From: Roseiarcus sp963772555
GTDB taxonomy: Bacteria > Pseudomonadota > Alphaproteobacteria > Rhizobiales > Beijerinckiaceae
DNA length: 64,000 bases
Direction: 5' to 3'
Assembly: GCA_963772555.1 (NCBI GenBank)
Contig: CAVYXQ010000018.1
Coordinates: 124,001-188,000, forward strand
Part shown: one piece after another, positions 52,403-61,938 of the stretch
How positions within the stretch are numbered: position 1 is the stretch's first letter
Layout: each line of letters begins with the position of its first letter
Notes under the pieces: generated by a model
Seen by the model: only the letters and a program-made list of their open reading frames with translations
What the model was told of the DNA's origin: nothing
Database searches by the model: none
Translations under genes and position numbers: made by a program

Positions 52403-53314
52403 CTACCGATCACCTTGTCTGCTCGGACTTGGTCTGCCGGACTTGCCGAGCGCCGACAAGGGAGCCCTCACAAACCTGCGGATCGACCGCTCGAATCTCC
52501 GCATTTGCTCCCCAAGGTTTGACGACCGGTCGATCGAACCGGCAGCGGCCCGGGCCACCTTGACGAGGCCGCGTTCCGCGCGCATGGGCGAGGCGATCGT
52601 CAGTGACCGCTCCAACGCAGCGCGCAATTCGGCAAGGTCACGGTCGCGCTGGGCGAGCCGCCGCCTCAGAATATCGATTTCGGCGACGATCCGCCGATCG
52701 AAGCGTTCGAGCGCCAATTCGGCGAGCTTTTCGGCGTCGATCGCCCGCCTCAAACGACGGAGTTCGAATGCCGGACCTGGCGGCAACGCGGCGACATCGA
52801 TCGGGTCGACCCGGCCGGCTGCCGCCTCGCTGCGTCGAACCAGGACGAGGTCGTTGCGCGCCTCGACCGCGGCGACGGCCTGACCGAAGAACGCCCGAAC
52901 GTCCATCGGCGAGGTGGTGAGTTCCAACGCGCGCCCTTGGGACTGCGGCAGCACGGCGACGCCTTGCGCGGCTTCCGACGTGCCGCCGACCAGCTCCGCC
53001 ATCGCCTGGATGGCGTCGAACAACGTCAAATGCCCGGCGCCGCCGTATCCGCCAGCCTCGAAGGGCGCGGTCGCAACATAGATCCCCGCGGGGGCCAACC
53101 GCGTCAGAGAAACGAGAAGGTCGGCGATGCGAACGTCGACCGGCGCCGAGCGAGCGTCGACAACCACGGCCGGGTGGAGAACGGCAGGCATCTCCGCCGC
53201 GCTCGCATGGATCGCCACCTGCGCGCCGGCGGCGGCGAGTTCCTCACACAGCGCTTCGATGCTGGGCTCGCCGATCACCACGACGTCTATCCCGCCGCGG
53301 CTGGCACGCGACAT
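52403..53314 (-). CDS. Hypothetical protein with C-terminal coiled coil
   Basis: This is a protein of about 303 residues. The first 180 look like an alpha/beta fold (GGIDVVVIGEPSIEALCEEL, VAIHASAAEMPAVLHPAVVV), perhaps a Rossmann-type remnant without a SAM loop. Residues about 190-260 are strongly helical and charged (IVAEIDILRRRLAQRDRDLA), predicting a coiled coil. The C-terminus is basic. ATG 53314 is used, but the frame is open upstream and TTG codons in the overlap with the asnB fusion are possible. It is sandwiched between two glycosyltransferase genes and may be a complex partner. I assign no function. Confidence 0.6.
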   Translation of the reverse strand: MSRASRGGIDVVVIGEPSIEALCEELAAAGAQVAIHASAAEMPAVLHPAVVVDARSAPVDVRIADLLVSLTRLAPAGIYVATAPFEAGGYGGAGHLTLFDAIQAMAELVGGTSEAAQGVAVLPQSQGRALELTTSPMDVRAFFGQAVAAVEARNDLVLVRRSEAAAGRVDPIDVAALPPGPAFELRRLRRAIDAEKLAELALERFDRRIVAEIDILRRRLAQRDRDLAELRAALERSLTIASPMRAERGLVKVARAAAGSIDRSSNLGEQMRRFERSIRRFVRAPLSALGKSGRPSPSRQGDR

Positions 53315-53372
53315 GGCCTGCGACACGACCGTCAGGATTTGCTTCGCCAATCGCTCATCGGCTCTTCGTAAA

Positions 53373-56300
53373 TCATTGGACTGCAAGTAGACGCTGCTCC
53401 TGCTGGGCGGTCGCCGCCAACTCCTGGTCAAAAAGAGAGGCGGCGACCGCAGCGTAGCGCGCGGCCATGACCGCCGGAGTCGATTGACGCGCGGCAGCCT
53501 TTCCGGCGTTGGCGGCCAGTCTTTTCGCCGTTCCGCTTTCCTTGAGCAATTCAACGCAGCACTCTGCGAGGCCTGCCACGTCGCCGGCAGGCCGGATACG
53601 CGCGCTCTCTGCGTCGACGAGAAGATCCGGTATCGCTCCCACGTTAGTGGCCACTATGGGGGTTCTGCTGAGCATGGCTTCGAGAATGACGTTCGGCATC
53701 CCCTCCTTCTTTGCGGTGTGCAGTAGCACGCTCGCCGCGCGCATGAGTACGTTAATGTCAGTCCGCGCCCCCAGGAAAAGGACCCGTTCCCCCAGTCCGG
53801 CGTCGCAGGCTTGCGAGCGGAGCTCGTGCTCCAGCGGACCGATGCCTGCGATGAGAAAGCGAATCTCAGCATCGCATTCCGCAATGCGCGCGCAAACCCT
53901 GAGAAAATCGTCCGGGCTCTTTTCCATGTCGAGCCGGAAAACACCCAATACGATCGGGGCGCCCTCCGAAATCTTCAAATCGCGCCGCAACGCCAACGCT
54001 TGCTCGTCGGTGGCCAATGGAAAGAGCGTTGCGTCGACCGCGTTCGGGATCGTCGCGACCTCAGAGGGGAGGACATCAAGCCAGCGTGCATAATCTTCAT
54101 TGGCCGCGCGGAAATTTCCCGTCAACCGAATCCGTGGCGATCCGACTACCGTCCGGTATCCCAACTCCATCCACGGCCAGTGCGAAACCCATTGCGGAAA
54201 GTGCGTGGGATTATAGTTCCTGAACGACATCACGACCCCAGGAATGTCCGCGACGAAAGCGGCGAGGGCGCCGCCGACGTTCGTAGAATCGAGCTGGGAA
54301 AAAACCACCTTGGCGTTGAGGGCGCGAAACACCGCCGCGACTTCCGCGATATTCCGCACGTCCATGAATTCACAAGGAAACCTTCGCAAGAATTCGTACA
54401 ATTCAATGTCAAGTGGCTGACCGGCGGCAGAAATTATTTCAACGCCGGTGCTTTCAAGAAGAGCGAGATAATGCCTATTGTGACCTTCGAGTCGACCGCT
54501 CGTGACGAAGGTCACGTCATACCCGAGCTCGGCAAGCCCTTTTGCCAGGTACACCCACTGACGTTCCGCGCCGCCGGAGACGAGGCCATGGGTGAAGACG
54601 ACAATTCTGTCACCCGCGCGCAAACTTCCTACCTCCCGCGCGGGCATGATGTAGAGATCAGCAAAGCTCGAAAACCAAAGTTCCAGCTCCATCGGTGCAA
54701 TCAATTCTTCCGGCGTGATTGGCGGGATCGATTGCAGGGGCGGAACCTCTTCACTATGCTTGCGTCTCTTCTTCTTCGTCTTCTTCCGTCGCAGAATTTT
54801 ATCGCGCGCTCTTCGAAGAACATGACGTACGTCGTCCCGAAGGCTCTCGAAGAACAAGCGTGCTTTTGGCTTTGGCGCGATCAAAACGACTTCCTGATAG
54901 GCGCCGGGATCGAATTGGCAAGGGAGAATGAGTTTCTCGAAGCCTTTCGCAGCCAGATCATGATAGGTGCTGGGGGTAAATCGCTGTGCAATCTTCAGGG
55001 TGGGAAGCACGAGGGCCACCGCGCCGTCCTGCGGCGCGCTCGGTGGTTGTCGGGGCACGTCGCCGCGGGCGGTCAAGAGAACAGGCTCAATCCGCGCATC
55101 CCCCCGCCGACGTCGATCGCCCTCGAGCATTCTCGACGCGCCGGGTGGCAATCGCGTCGCCACTTCGGCGCCGGGCCCGAGGATCGTCCCGGGAACGGCA
55201 ATGCAGGTCCTCCCTCCCGCAGGAACCGACCAGATTTCCGGCTGCGGCAACGTAATCCCTCGCGTCGCCCCCCGTACGTCCTTTGCTATGTCGGGAAAAA
55301 CGACCGGGCGGTTGCGGAGCCAGAGCTCGAGCGAAACAACGCCCCAAAGCTGGTAGGGATTGAACCTCGCCGGATTGCGATGCCGCTGAAGAAACGCCTC
55401 AACGCCCTTGGCGCCCAGCTTGTCCCGCAACACGCTCCCGCCGCCGATAAGCTTCTCGGCCATAGGCAAAAGGCTGTCGCGCATCCACGCGTTCATCGGC
55501 AGTCCGAAGCCGCGCTTGGGCATGTCGACAAGATCCCGCGGCAAGTAGCGATAAGCCACCTCGCGCAGCGCCCGTTTTGAAAATTCGCCGTCGGCGAGAA
55601 CGGATTCCGGCAGCCTTTCGGCAAATCGCGCCAGCTCGACGTTAAGGAAAGGCGTGCGCACTTCCAATGAGTGCTGCATGCTCATACGGTCGACTTTGGC
55701 AAGGACCGCGCCCGGCATGTAGTGGGCCGCATCCCCTGCCCGCATTGCGGCCAGAAGGGCGTCCGATGCCAAGTCGATCTCCGCGCGCAGTCGCGCCAGG
55801 TGGTGCGCGAACCCTTCTGGCAAGAATCCAAGCAATCCTTCAATTTCATCGTCGCCGGAAATTAGAATGGCGGGACCGTAGTAACGAGCGCCGGGTTTCC
55901 AATAGCCATTAGGCAAGAACGATCGGGCCTGCCATTTGGAGCGCTCTCTCAACAGCCCGGCGTAGCGGCCGTACCCGCCGAACAGTTCGTCGCCTCCGTC
56001 GCCGGAAATGGCGACGGTGACATGCCGACGCGCAAAGCGGCTCAAATAATAGGTCGGAAGGCAAGAGGTGTCGGCGTTCGGCTCGTCGAGGAGCCTTCCG
56101 TAATTCTCGAGAAAGCCGCCAACGTCCGGTGAGATGATCTCCTCGTGGTGCTCCGCGCCAATATGGCGCGCGAAGGTTCGCGCCACCTCATGCTCGCTCT
56201 CCGCCGAAGCCCCCTCAAAGCCTATGGAATAGGTCTTCAAAGGCACTCCGAGCCTCTTGGCGATCAGGGCGCAGACGGTGGACGAATCGACGCCTCCAGA

Positions 56301-57116
56301 CAGGAACGCTCCCAAGGGCACGTCGGCGATGAGGCGGCGTTCGATGCTGCGCACCAGAATGTCTTCAAGTTCATCGGCGATAGCGGGAAGCGAGCGCCGG
56401 TCAGGCTCGCCGACACCGGGCTGGAAGCGGAAATACGGCAAACCTTCTGCGTTTCCGTCCGGATCGACGATCATATAAGTCCCGGGCGTGAGCTTTGCGG
56501 CGTTGTCGTAGATGCTTCTTGGGGCCCCCACGTATTGGAAGCTCAGATACTCGGCGAGCGCGTCGACGTTGATCATCCGATCGAATCGATCAAGTGTCTC
56601 CAGCGATCGCAGTTCAGAGGCGAACGCGAGCGTGCTTCCGTCCAACCACGAATAGTATAGCGGCTTCTCGCCAAACGGGTCGCGTGCAAGAATGAGCTTG
56701 CCGGTCTGGGTGTCGAACGCGGCGAACGCGAACATCCCATCCAGCTCCCGAATGACCTCGGGCCCCCAAAAAGCGAGAGCCTCGATGAGCACTTCCGTGT
56801 CCGATCGCGACCGGAACCGGCATCCTTGCCGTTCAAGTCTGGCCCGGATGTCCCGGTAGTTGTAAATCTCGCCGTTGAAACTCAACTGCCACCGGCCGTC
56901 GCCGCTGTGGAACGGCTGCGCGGCGGCGTCCGACGTGTCGATTATGCTCAATCGGCGGTGGGAGAGGGCGCAGCGGGCGAGTTCGTCCACCCAAACGCCG
57001 GAACCATCGGGCCCGCGATGCGCGATGACATTCGCCATTTTTTCAGCGGACGCTCGCAAAAGTTCTCTGTGGGTCCTCCGTCCGTTCCGTTGGAAAAGTC
57101 CGGCAATCCCACACAT
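53373..57116 (-). CDS. Asparagine synthetase (glutamine-hydrolysing)-GT4 glycosyltransferase fusion
   Basis: This is a 1247-residue fusion. ATG 57116 is set by the need for Cys2 as the glutaminase nucleophile (MCGIAGLF). The class II amidotransferase spans about 1-200 with HRGPDGSG and SFNGEIYNY. The AMP-forming synthetase spans about 240-610 with LSGGVDSST at 273-281 and ISGDGGDELFGGYGRY. After a linker with a very basic stretch (ILRRKKTKKKRRKH), residues about 850-1230 are a GT4 domain: VVFTHGLVSGGAERQWVYLA, IPNAVDATLFP, VLGVFRLDMEKSPDDFL and the donor-binding KKEGMPNVILEAML. AsnB-like enzymes in such loci often amidate uronic acids, which fits a locus able to make galacturonate. Confidence 0.9.
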   Translation of the reverse strand: MCGIAGLFQRNGRRTHRELLRASAEKMANVIAHRGPDGSGVWVDELARCALSHRRLSIIDTSDAAAQPFHSGDGRWQLSFNGEIYNYRDIRARLERQGCRFRSRSDTEVLIEALAFWGPEVIRELDGMFAFAAFDTQTGKLILARDPFGEKPLYYSWLDGSTLAFASELRSLETLDRFDRMINVDALAEYLSFQYVGAPRSIYDNAAKLTPGTYMIVDPDGNAEGLPYFRFQPGVGEPDRRSLPAIADELEDILVRSIERRLIADVPLGAFLSGGVDSSTVCALIAKRLGVPLKTYSIGFEGASAESEHEVARTFARHIGAEHHEEIISPDVGGFLENYGRLLDEPNADTSCLPTYYLSRFARRHVTVAISGDGGDELFGGYGRYAGLLRERSKWQARSFLPNGYWKPGARYYGPAILISGDDEIEGLLGFLPEGFAHHLARLRAEIDLASDALLAAMRAGDAAHYMPGAVLAKVDRMSMQHSLEVRTPFLNVELARFAERLPESVLADGEFSKRALREVAYRYLPRDLVDMPKRGFGLPMNAWMRDSLLPMAEKLIGGGSVLRDKLGAKGVEAFLQRHRNPARFNPYQLWGVVSLELWLRNRPVVFPDIAKDVRGATRGITLPQPEIWSVPAGGRTCIAVPGTILGPGAEVATRLPPGASRMLEGDRRRRGDARIEPVLLTARGDVPRQPPSAPQDGAVALVLPTLKIAQRFTPSTYHDLAAKGFEKLILPCQFDPGAYQEVVLIAPKPKARLFFESLRDDVRHVLRRARDKILRRKKTKKKRRKHSEEVPPLQSIPPITPEELIAPMELELWFSSFADLYIMPAREVGSLRAGDRIVVFTHGLVSGGAERQWVYLAKGLAELGYDVTFVTSGRLEGHNRHYLALLESTGVEIISAAGQPLDIELYEFLRRFPCEFMDVRNIAEVAAVFRALNAKVVFSQLDSTNVGGALAAFVADIPGVVMSFRNYNPTHFPQWVSHWPWMELGYRTVVGSPRIRLTGNFRAANEDYARWLDVLPSEVATIPNAVDATLFPLATDEQALALRRDLKISEGAPIVLGVFRLDMEKSPDDFLRVCARIAECDAEIRFLIAGIGPLEHELRSQACDAGLGERVLFLGARTDINVLMRAASVLLHTAKKEGMPNVILEAMLSRTPIVATNVGAIPDLLVDAESARIRPAGDVAGLAECCVELLKESGTAKRLAANAGKAAARQSTPAVMAARYAAVAASLFDQELAATAQQEQRLLAVQ

Positions 57117-57490
57117 GCACTTCCTCTCCGCCGGAACCGACCTGCGCGGCAAGACAGACACAAGCCCGCAAACTTAGCTGTGCCCTGGTGTAACGATCTG
57201 AAGTGGACCCGCCTCGAACTGTAGCGAGCTGAAATATCCCAAGGCAAGATGCTGTCAACCCGTTTCAAAGCGCGCTGGCGTCAGCAACATCAAAGTTTCG
57301 TTGATAGCGCAAGCGGCGGATCGATCGCGAGCAGCTCTTTTGCATTGATCGTGATTCGGACATCGTGGATCACGACCAACTCGCGCAGCGGGTCATCCTC
57401 GCAATCTCCATCTGCGCACAGCGCCGGCCGCCCGCGGGTCATTGAGAACCTCACCTGGAGCTCGCCCCGCCGACGCGCGGCGAGAGGAGA
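57117..57490. other. Intergenic stretch, no gene recognised
   Basis: This gap of 374 bases lies between the epimerase gene and the asparagine-synthetase fusion, both on the minus strand. Its size suggests a separate promoter for the fusion gene, but no convincing boxes were found. Confidence 0.4.
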
Positions 57491-58513
57491 TCATCGGCTC
57501 GGCCGCCTGGATGACCGCGACAGATACCAATCGACGAAGGCGGGCACGCCGACCGAAAGCGGCGTTTGGGGGCGATAGCCGGTCAGCGCTTCGAGGAGGC
57601 GATGATCGGCGAAGGTCTCGCGCACGTCGCCCGGCTGCCTCGGCAACAGGATTCTGTCTGCTCGCCGACCAAGCGCCGCCTCGATAGCCTCGACGAATTC
57701 GAGCAGCGGTACCGGTTGGCCGCCAGCGATGTTAACCACCCGCCATGGCGCCACCGGCGACAGCGTGTCAACTCCACCCTCGAAAGTCACTGGCTTGCCG
57801 ATCGCCGGTGACCGATCCAAGAGCCGTATGACCGCTTCGACTAGGTCGTCGATGTAAGTGAAGTCGCGCCGCATCTCGCCCATGCCATAGATCTCGATGG
57901 GCCGGCTCGTGTGGATAGCGTCGACGAACTTGAAGAGCGCCATGTCCGGGCGACCCCAAGGACCATAGACGGTGAAGAAGCGGAAGCAGGTCGTGGGCAG
58001 ATCCCACAAGTGGGCGTAGGAATGCGCCATGGCCTCCACCGCCTTCTTAGTGGCGGCGTAAAGGGTGATCGGGAAGTCGGCCCGGTCGCTCTCGCGAAAC
58101 GGCATCGTCTCGTTGCCGCCGTAGACTGAGCTGGTCGAGGCCAACAATAGATGCTTCGGCTTCGTCGCCTTGGCGACTTCGAGCAGGTTGAAAGACCCCG
58201 TCAAGTTAGAATCCACATAGGCGCGGGGGTTCTCGAGCGAGTAGCGCACGCCAGCCTGGGCCGCGAGGTGAACGATAGCCTCCGGCGCGGCGAGGCCGGC
58301 CGCGCGGCTCAGCGCCTCCATATCCTCGAGAGGGGCCGCCACCGCCTGAAACGCATCGTGACCCGCGAGAATAGCGTGGCGCGCCTCCTTCAGACGACGG
58401 TCGTAGTAGTCGTTCATGCTGTCATAGCCGACGACCGAATGCCCTTCGGCGAGCAAACGCTTAGCAAGATGGAACCCGATAAAGCCGGCGGTGCCCGTGA
58501 TCAGAAAGCGCAT
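57491..58513 (-). CDS. NAD-dependent epimerase, UDP-glucuronate 4-epimerase type
   Basis: This 340-residue extended SDR starts at ATG 58513. MRFLITGTAGFIGFHLAKRL binds NAD, VGYDSMNDYYDRRLKEAR is characteristic of UDP-glucuronate 4-epimerases, and the catalytic residues are in LASTSSVYGGN and LYAATKKAVEAMAHSYAHLW. RFFTVYGPWGRPDMALFKF is also typical of this subgroup. The product, UDP-galacturonate, would feed the polysaccharide. It is separated by about 140 bases from the methyltransferase upstream on the same strand. Confidence 0.9.
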   Translation of the reverse strand: MRFLITGTAGFIGFHLAKRLLAEGHSVVGYDSMNDYYDRRLKEARHAILAGHDAFQAVAAPLEDMEALSRAAGLAAPEAIVHLAAQAGVRYSLENPRAYVDSNLTGSFNLLEVAKATKPKHLLLASTSSVYGGNETMPFRESDRADFPITLYAATKKAVEAMAHSYAHLWDLPTTCFRFFTVYGPWGRPDMALFKFVDAIHTSRPIEIYGMGEMRRDFTYIDDLVEAVIRLLDRSPAIGKPVTFEGGVDTLSPVAPWRVVNIAGGQPVPLLEFVEAIEAALGRRADRILLPRQPGDVRETFADHRLLEALTGYRPQTPLSVGVPAFVDWYLSRSSRRPSR

Positions 58514-58653
58514 GAACGGTCTCCCAAATCGTCGTAGCGCGCCCTGCGCGACACAGTCCCACGTCGTCTCTATCGCGCACCAGGAACTGCGACCGACGCA
58601 CACGATCTCTCGCTGGCAGCGGTCGGGGGACGGACCGCAATAGCGGAAGCGCG

Positions 58654-59403
58654 TCATCCTCGCTTCTCGAGGACGATCATGATGCGAAACCCCAGAAGCG
58701 GCCCGAGAATGGGCAGCAGAACCTGCTCCACTTTCAATGCAGGTCCGACCAGCTTCGATGGCCATAGGTTCCAGGGCTTGAAGCCGCCAGAAAGCGGATA
58801 AACGAAAAGACTGAGCCATTCGGTCGAGACGATCTTCAGTTCCGGCAAAGTCTTTTCGAATTTGGCGCGGGCTCCGCTTGTGCCGAACAGGAGAGCGGGC
58901 AGGGCCTGGTTCGAATCGAACGGGTCGTCGCCCGATTGACGGACGCCCTCGGCGAAACCGTCGGCCCGCATATTCACCGGTTCCTGGTGAAAGCGCTGAT
59001 AGAACTGGCGTGCGACCGGGCTCATCCCCGGTTCGATCATCGCCAGTCGGCCTCGTGGCTGGAGCACCCGGACAGCCTCGCGGAAAAAGTCCAATGGGCG
59101 CTGCAAATGATGCAGCACGTCGAGCATCACAATTCCCGCGAAGCGCCCCTCCGGGAACGGCATGTCATGCGCATCCGCGATCACGTCGATCCCCGGGAAG
59201 GGCAGGACGTCCAGGGATATCACCGAATTTCGATAGTCCTTGAAATGCGCCGACCCGCCCCCAATGTCCAACAACGAACCGGGCGGACAGGCGGCCTCGA
59301 GGCGACGGTGATAGTCCGCATACACGGCTCGTAATGTCGGCTTCGCGTCCCAGACCCTCCGATGCTCGAAAAGGCGGCTGTCGGCGCTGTCAGACAACAT
59401 CAA
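58654..59403 (-). CDS. Class I SAM-dependent methyltransferase
   Basis: This 249-residue methyltransferase has motif I in GSLLDIGGGSAHFKDY, followed by VISLDVLPFPGIDVIADAHD, FAGIVMLDVLHHLQRPLDFF and LQPRGRLAMIEPGMSP. These are typical of the methyltransferase type 11 group. The C-terminal 100 residues include hydrophobic segments (LLPILGPLLGFRIMIVLEKRG) that may touch the membrane. Its ATG overlaps the stop of the upstream methyltransferase-GT2 gene by four bases, implying coupled translation. The target is unknown. Confidence 0.85.
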   Translation of the reverse strand: MMLSDSADSRLFEHRRVWDAKPTLRAVYADYHRRLEAACPPGSLLDIGGGSAHFKDYRNSVISLDVLPFPGIDVIADAHDMPFPEGRFAGIVMLDVLHHLQRPLDFFREAVRVLQPRGRLAMIEPGMSPVARQFYQRFHQEPVNMRADGFAEGVRQSGDDPFDSNQALPALLFGTSGARAKFEKTLPELKIVSTEWLSLFVYPLSGGFKPWNLWPSKLVGPALKVEQVLLPILGPLLGFRIMIVLEKRG

Positions 59404-60893
59404 ATCGCCTTGAGCTTCTTGAACCCGAAGAGCACCATCCGGAGCAACAGCCAGCCATCCCGGAAGCGCGATATCTGTGTTTCTCCGTACGTGCGCGCCT
59501 TGTAATGCACGGGCACTTCGATGATGCGTCGGCTCTGTTTCGCGGCGCCGAAGATCAGATCGAAGTCGCCGAAAGGATCGAAATCACCAAAATAAGCACG
59601 GTCGGCGACGATCTGCCCGTACACGGTTCTGGTCAGCACCTTTGTTCCGCACAGGGTATCTGTGAACCGCTGGTTCAGGAGGTAAGAGAAAATCTTCGCG
59701 AAAGTCCGGTTCGCGATGTGATTGAGAAAGCGCATGGCCTCACTTTCCATCGGATATACCAGACGAGTGCCGTTGATGAATTCGCCCTTGCCCGAGGCGA
59801 TCGCGCGATAGAACTTCGGCAGGGCGGCCGGCGGAACCGTGAGGTCCGCGTCGAGGATCATGAGGATGTCGCCGCTCGCGTTGTCGAACCCCTTGCGAAC
59901 GGCATCCCCCTTGCCCTTGCCGTCCTGCCGCAGAACCTTAATGTCCCACTGGCCCTCATAAGCCTTCTGGACTCTCAGACATTCCTCATAGGTATCGTCC
60001 CGCGAATTGCCCTCGACGTAGATGACTTCCTGATGGCCGCCAAACCGAGGCATCTCGTCGATCGCCCGCTCGATGTTGCCGCGCTCGTTGCGGCAAGGGA
60101 TCAGAATTGTGGTCGACAGTTCAGCGGGTGTCTGCGCCCTCAGGGACCGCGCCACCAGATACGTTCGAAGGCACAGGCTTCGAAGGCCCGGCAACGGGGC
60201 GATGTAACGGTTGATGAATCGGCCGACGCCGAGAAGGTCGAACGGCACCAGCTGCCGCATTTCCATCCGGATCGGCTCGAATTCGGTCAGATCCATGATG
60301 TTCAGGAAGTCGATCGACGAGATCAGGTTGACCTCCGGCTGGGGCATGCGCCACCCAAGCCTGGCGGCAAGATTGATAAGCGGCTCCCACGACGGCGAGA
60401 AGTACGCGATCACGAGCCGCGTCGAGGCGGTGCATAGAGGGTGGAGTCCCCGCAAGGTCTCTTCGATATCCTCCAGTGAGCCGATAGTGTCCGAGAGGAT
60501 GACGTAGTCGAATTCGCCCACGATCGAGGCGATGGTGCGCGGATTCTCGATGTCGCCGACGACGAATTCGAGATCAGGAAACGAGGCTCTCGCCCTAGCA
60601 ATCATCGCGGGGGAGAAATCAACGCCGACCCCGCGCGACGGCTTGAGGCTGGCGAGCAACGAGCCTGTGCCGCACCCGAGGTCGAGCACCCGGGCGCCTT
60701 CGGAAATGATGAACCCAAGATAGCGGCGGTCGTCACGGTAATAGGCGGCGTTCTTCTCGATCCACTCGTCTCGTTCGCCGGCCATCCGTTCGGCGTTTTC
60801 AAAGACCGCCAGTTTGTGAGCCGGCGCTCCCTTGAGCGCCACCGTCCGCGCAGCCTTGGGAGGCTTCTCGACAATGCTCTCCGTGTCCAACAT
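59400..60893 (-). CDS. Methyltransferase-GT2 glycosyltransferase fusion
   Basis: This 497-residue protein has an N-terminal methyltransferase (about 60-200) with ARVLDLGCGTGSLLASLKPS, VGVDFSPAMIARARASFPDL and FDYVILSDTIGSLEDIEETL. A GT2 domain (about 255-480) of the dolichyl-phosphate-mannose synthase type follows: STTILIPCRNERGNIERAID, VIYVEGNSRDDT, DGKGKGDAVRKGF and GDILMILDADLTVPPAALPK with the DxD site. It would transfer a sugar to a lipid phosphate, supplying a substrate for GT-C enzymes such as the membrane paralogues in this locus. The gene begins one base after the flippase-like gene stop. Confidence 0.88.
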   Translation of the reverse strand: MLDTESIVEKPPKAARTVALKGAPAHKLAVFENAERMAGERDEWIEKNAAYYRDDRRYLGFIISEGARVLDLGCGTGSLLASLKPSRGVGVDFSPAMIARARASFPDLEFVVGDIENPRTIASIVGEFDYVILSDTIGSLEDIEETLRGLHPLCTASTRLVIAYFSPSWEPLINLAARLGWRMPQPEVNLISSIDFLNIMDLTEFEPIRMEMRQLVPFDLLGVGRFINRYIAPLPGLRSLCLRTYLVARSLRAQTPAELSTTILIPCRNERGNIERAIDEMPRFGGHQEVIYVEGNSRDDTYEECLRVQKAYEGQWDIKVLRQDGKGKGDAVRKGFDNASGDILMILDADLTVPPAALPKFYRAIASGKGEFINGTRLVYPMESEAMRFLNHIANRTFAKIFSYLLNQRFTDTLCGTKVLTRTVYGQIVADRAYFGDFDPFGDFDLIFGAAKQSRRIIEVPVHYKARTYGETQISRFRDGWLLLRMVLFGFKKLKAI

Positions 60894-60894
60894 G

Positions 60895-61920
60895 CTAAAT
60901 CGCCTCTGTATCGACGATCACGGGGGCGGCTCGGACGCGCCGCCGGGACCCTCGCTGCAATTCCGGATCCGCCTCTGAAACGGATGATAAAGAAAGCCGG
61001 CGATAAACGCCCGTAAACCAGATAAGGGCTCCGAATACGCCAAGCGCCGTTAGGACCAGGCCGAACAGGACGGAAACCGCCATGGCGCGCGGCGCCTCGA
61101 CGCCGAGCGGCGCGAACAGCACAAGCGCCGCGCTCTCCCTTAGCCCCCAGCCACCCACGGAGATTGGCAAGATCGATACAAGAACCATCCCCTGAACGAT
61201 GATCGCCGCGTCCCAAAGGCCCACGTGAACGTCAAGCGCTCTTGCGCAGCAGAGAAAGGAGGCAATGGACGCGAGGTTGGAACAAATCAGATAGATCGAA
61301 GCGAAGACGAGGAATCGTGCCGATCTCATGCATTTGGAATTCGCCCGCAACAGCTCTGCGAGAGGAGCGGCCCGGGCTGACAGCCAGTGTGGCGCTGGAA
61401 AAGCGCCGACCGCCGCCGCGCATCCCGCGCCGGCAACGATCGCGTACGACGTCAGCATCAAGGCCTTGAAGACCGGCGCTGCGGTCAACTGAGAGTTCGC
61501 GGCGACAGCGGCCACGACGAGGGTGACCGCAATGAAGAGCACCCCTGCGCCACGATCGATGACAACGCCAATGAATGCCCATTGAGGCGAAACGCCGGCA
61601 TCGTAGGCGCGTACGCCACGAGAGACATCGCCGCCGATGCCGCCGGGAACCACTTGCTGGAAGAGCACCGACTCGAATGTCGCTGTCAGCGCCGCCCTCA
61701 GCGAGATTGGATGCTCAATTGTCCACATGACGACACGCCACCGAAGCCCGTTGAAAGCCAGCGCGACGCCCATGAGACAGCAGGCAATCCAGAACTCCGC
61801 GGCATGGGCGTTCGCGAGCGCCGCGAACATCCCTCGCGCGCCGGCGGCTCGGTAGAGCGCCGCGAACAGCAGAATGCCGACCGCCGCTTTTATGAGAAGG
61901 ATCCAATTCGCTCGCTTCAC
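60895..61920 (-). CDS. Lysylphosphatidylglycerol synthase TM-domain (UPF0104) family membrane protein
   Basis: This 341-residue protein has about eight membrane helices. The family signature region FESVLFQQVVPGGIGGDVSR and the later LPISVGGWGLRESAALVLFA are typical of the flippase-like LPG_synthase_TM family. Bacterial members in polysaccharide loci are suspected to move lipid-linked sugars, although this is not proven. No other flippase (Wzx) is seen in the window, so it is a candidate translocator. It sits between fcl and the methyltransferase-GT2 gene with almost no spacing. Confidence 0.85.
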   Translation of the reverse strand: MKRANWILLIKAAVGILLFAALYRAAGARGMFAALANAHAAEFWIACCLMGVALAFNGLRWRVVMWTIEHPISLRAALTATFESVLFQQVVPGGIGGDVSRGVRAYDAGVSPQWAFIGVVIDRGAGVLFIAVTLVVAAVAANSQLTAAPVFKALMLTSYAIVAGAGCAAAVGAFPAPHWLSARAAPLAELLRANSKCMRSARFLVFASIYLICSNLASIASFLCCARALDVHVGLWDAAIIVQGMVLVSILPISVGGWGLRESAALVLFAPLGVEAPRAMAVSVLFGLVLTALGVFGALIWFTGVYRRLSLSSVSEADPELQRGSRRRVRAAPVIVDTEAI

Positions 61921-61938
61921 GGGCCCTGACCTGTCCCT

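Noticed and set aside
53811..55580. 589-codon plus-strand frame
   Set aside because: It lies entirely opposite the asparagine synthetase-GT4 fusion and has no recognisable motif.
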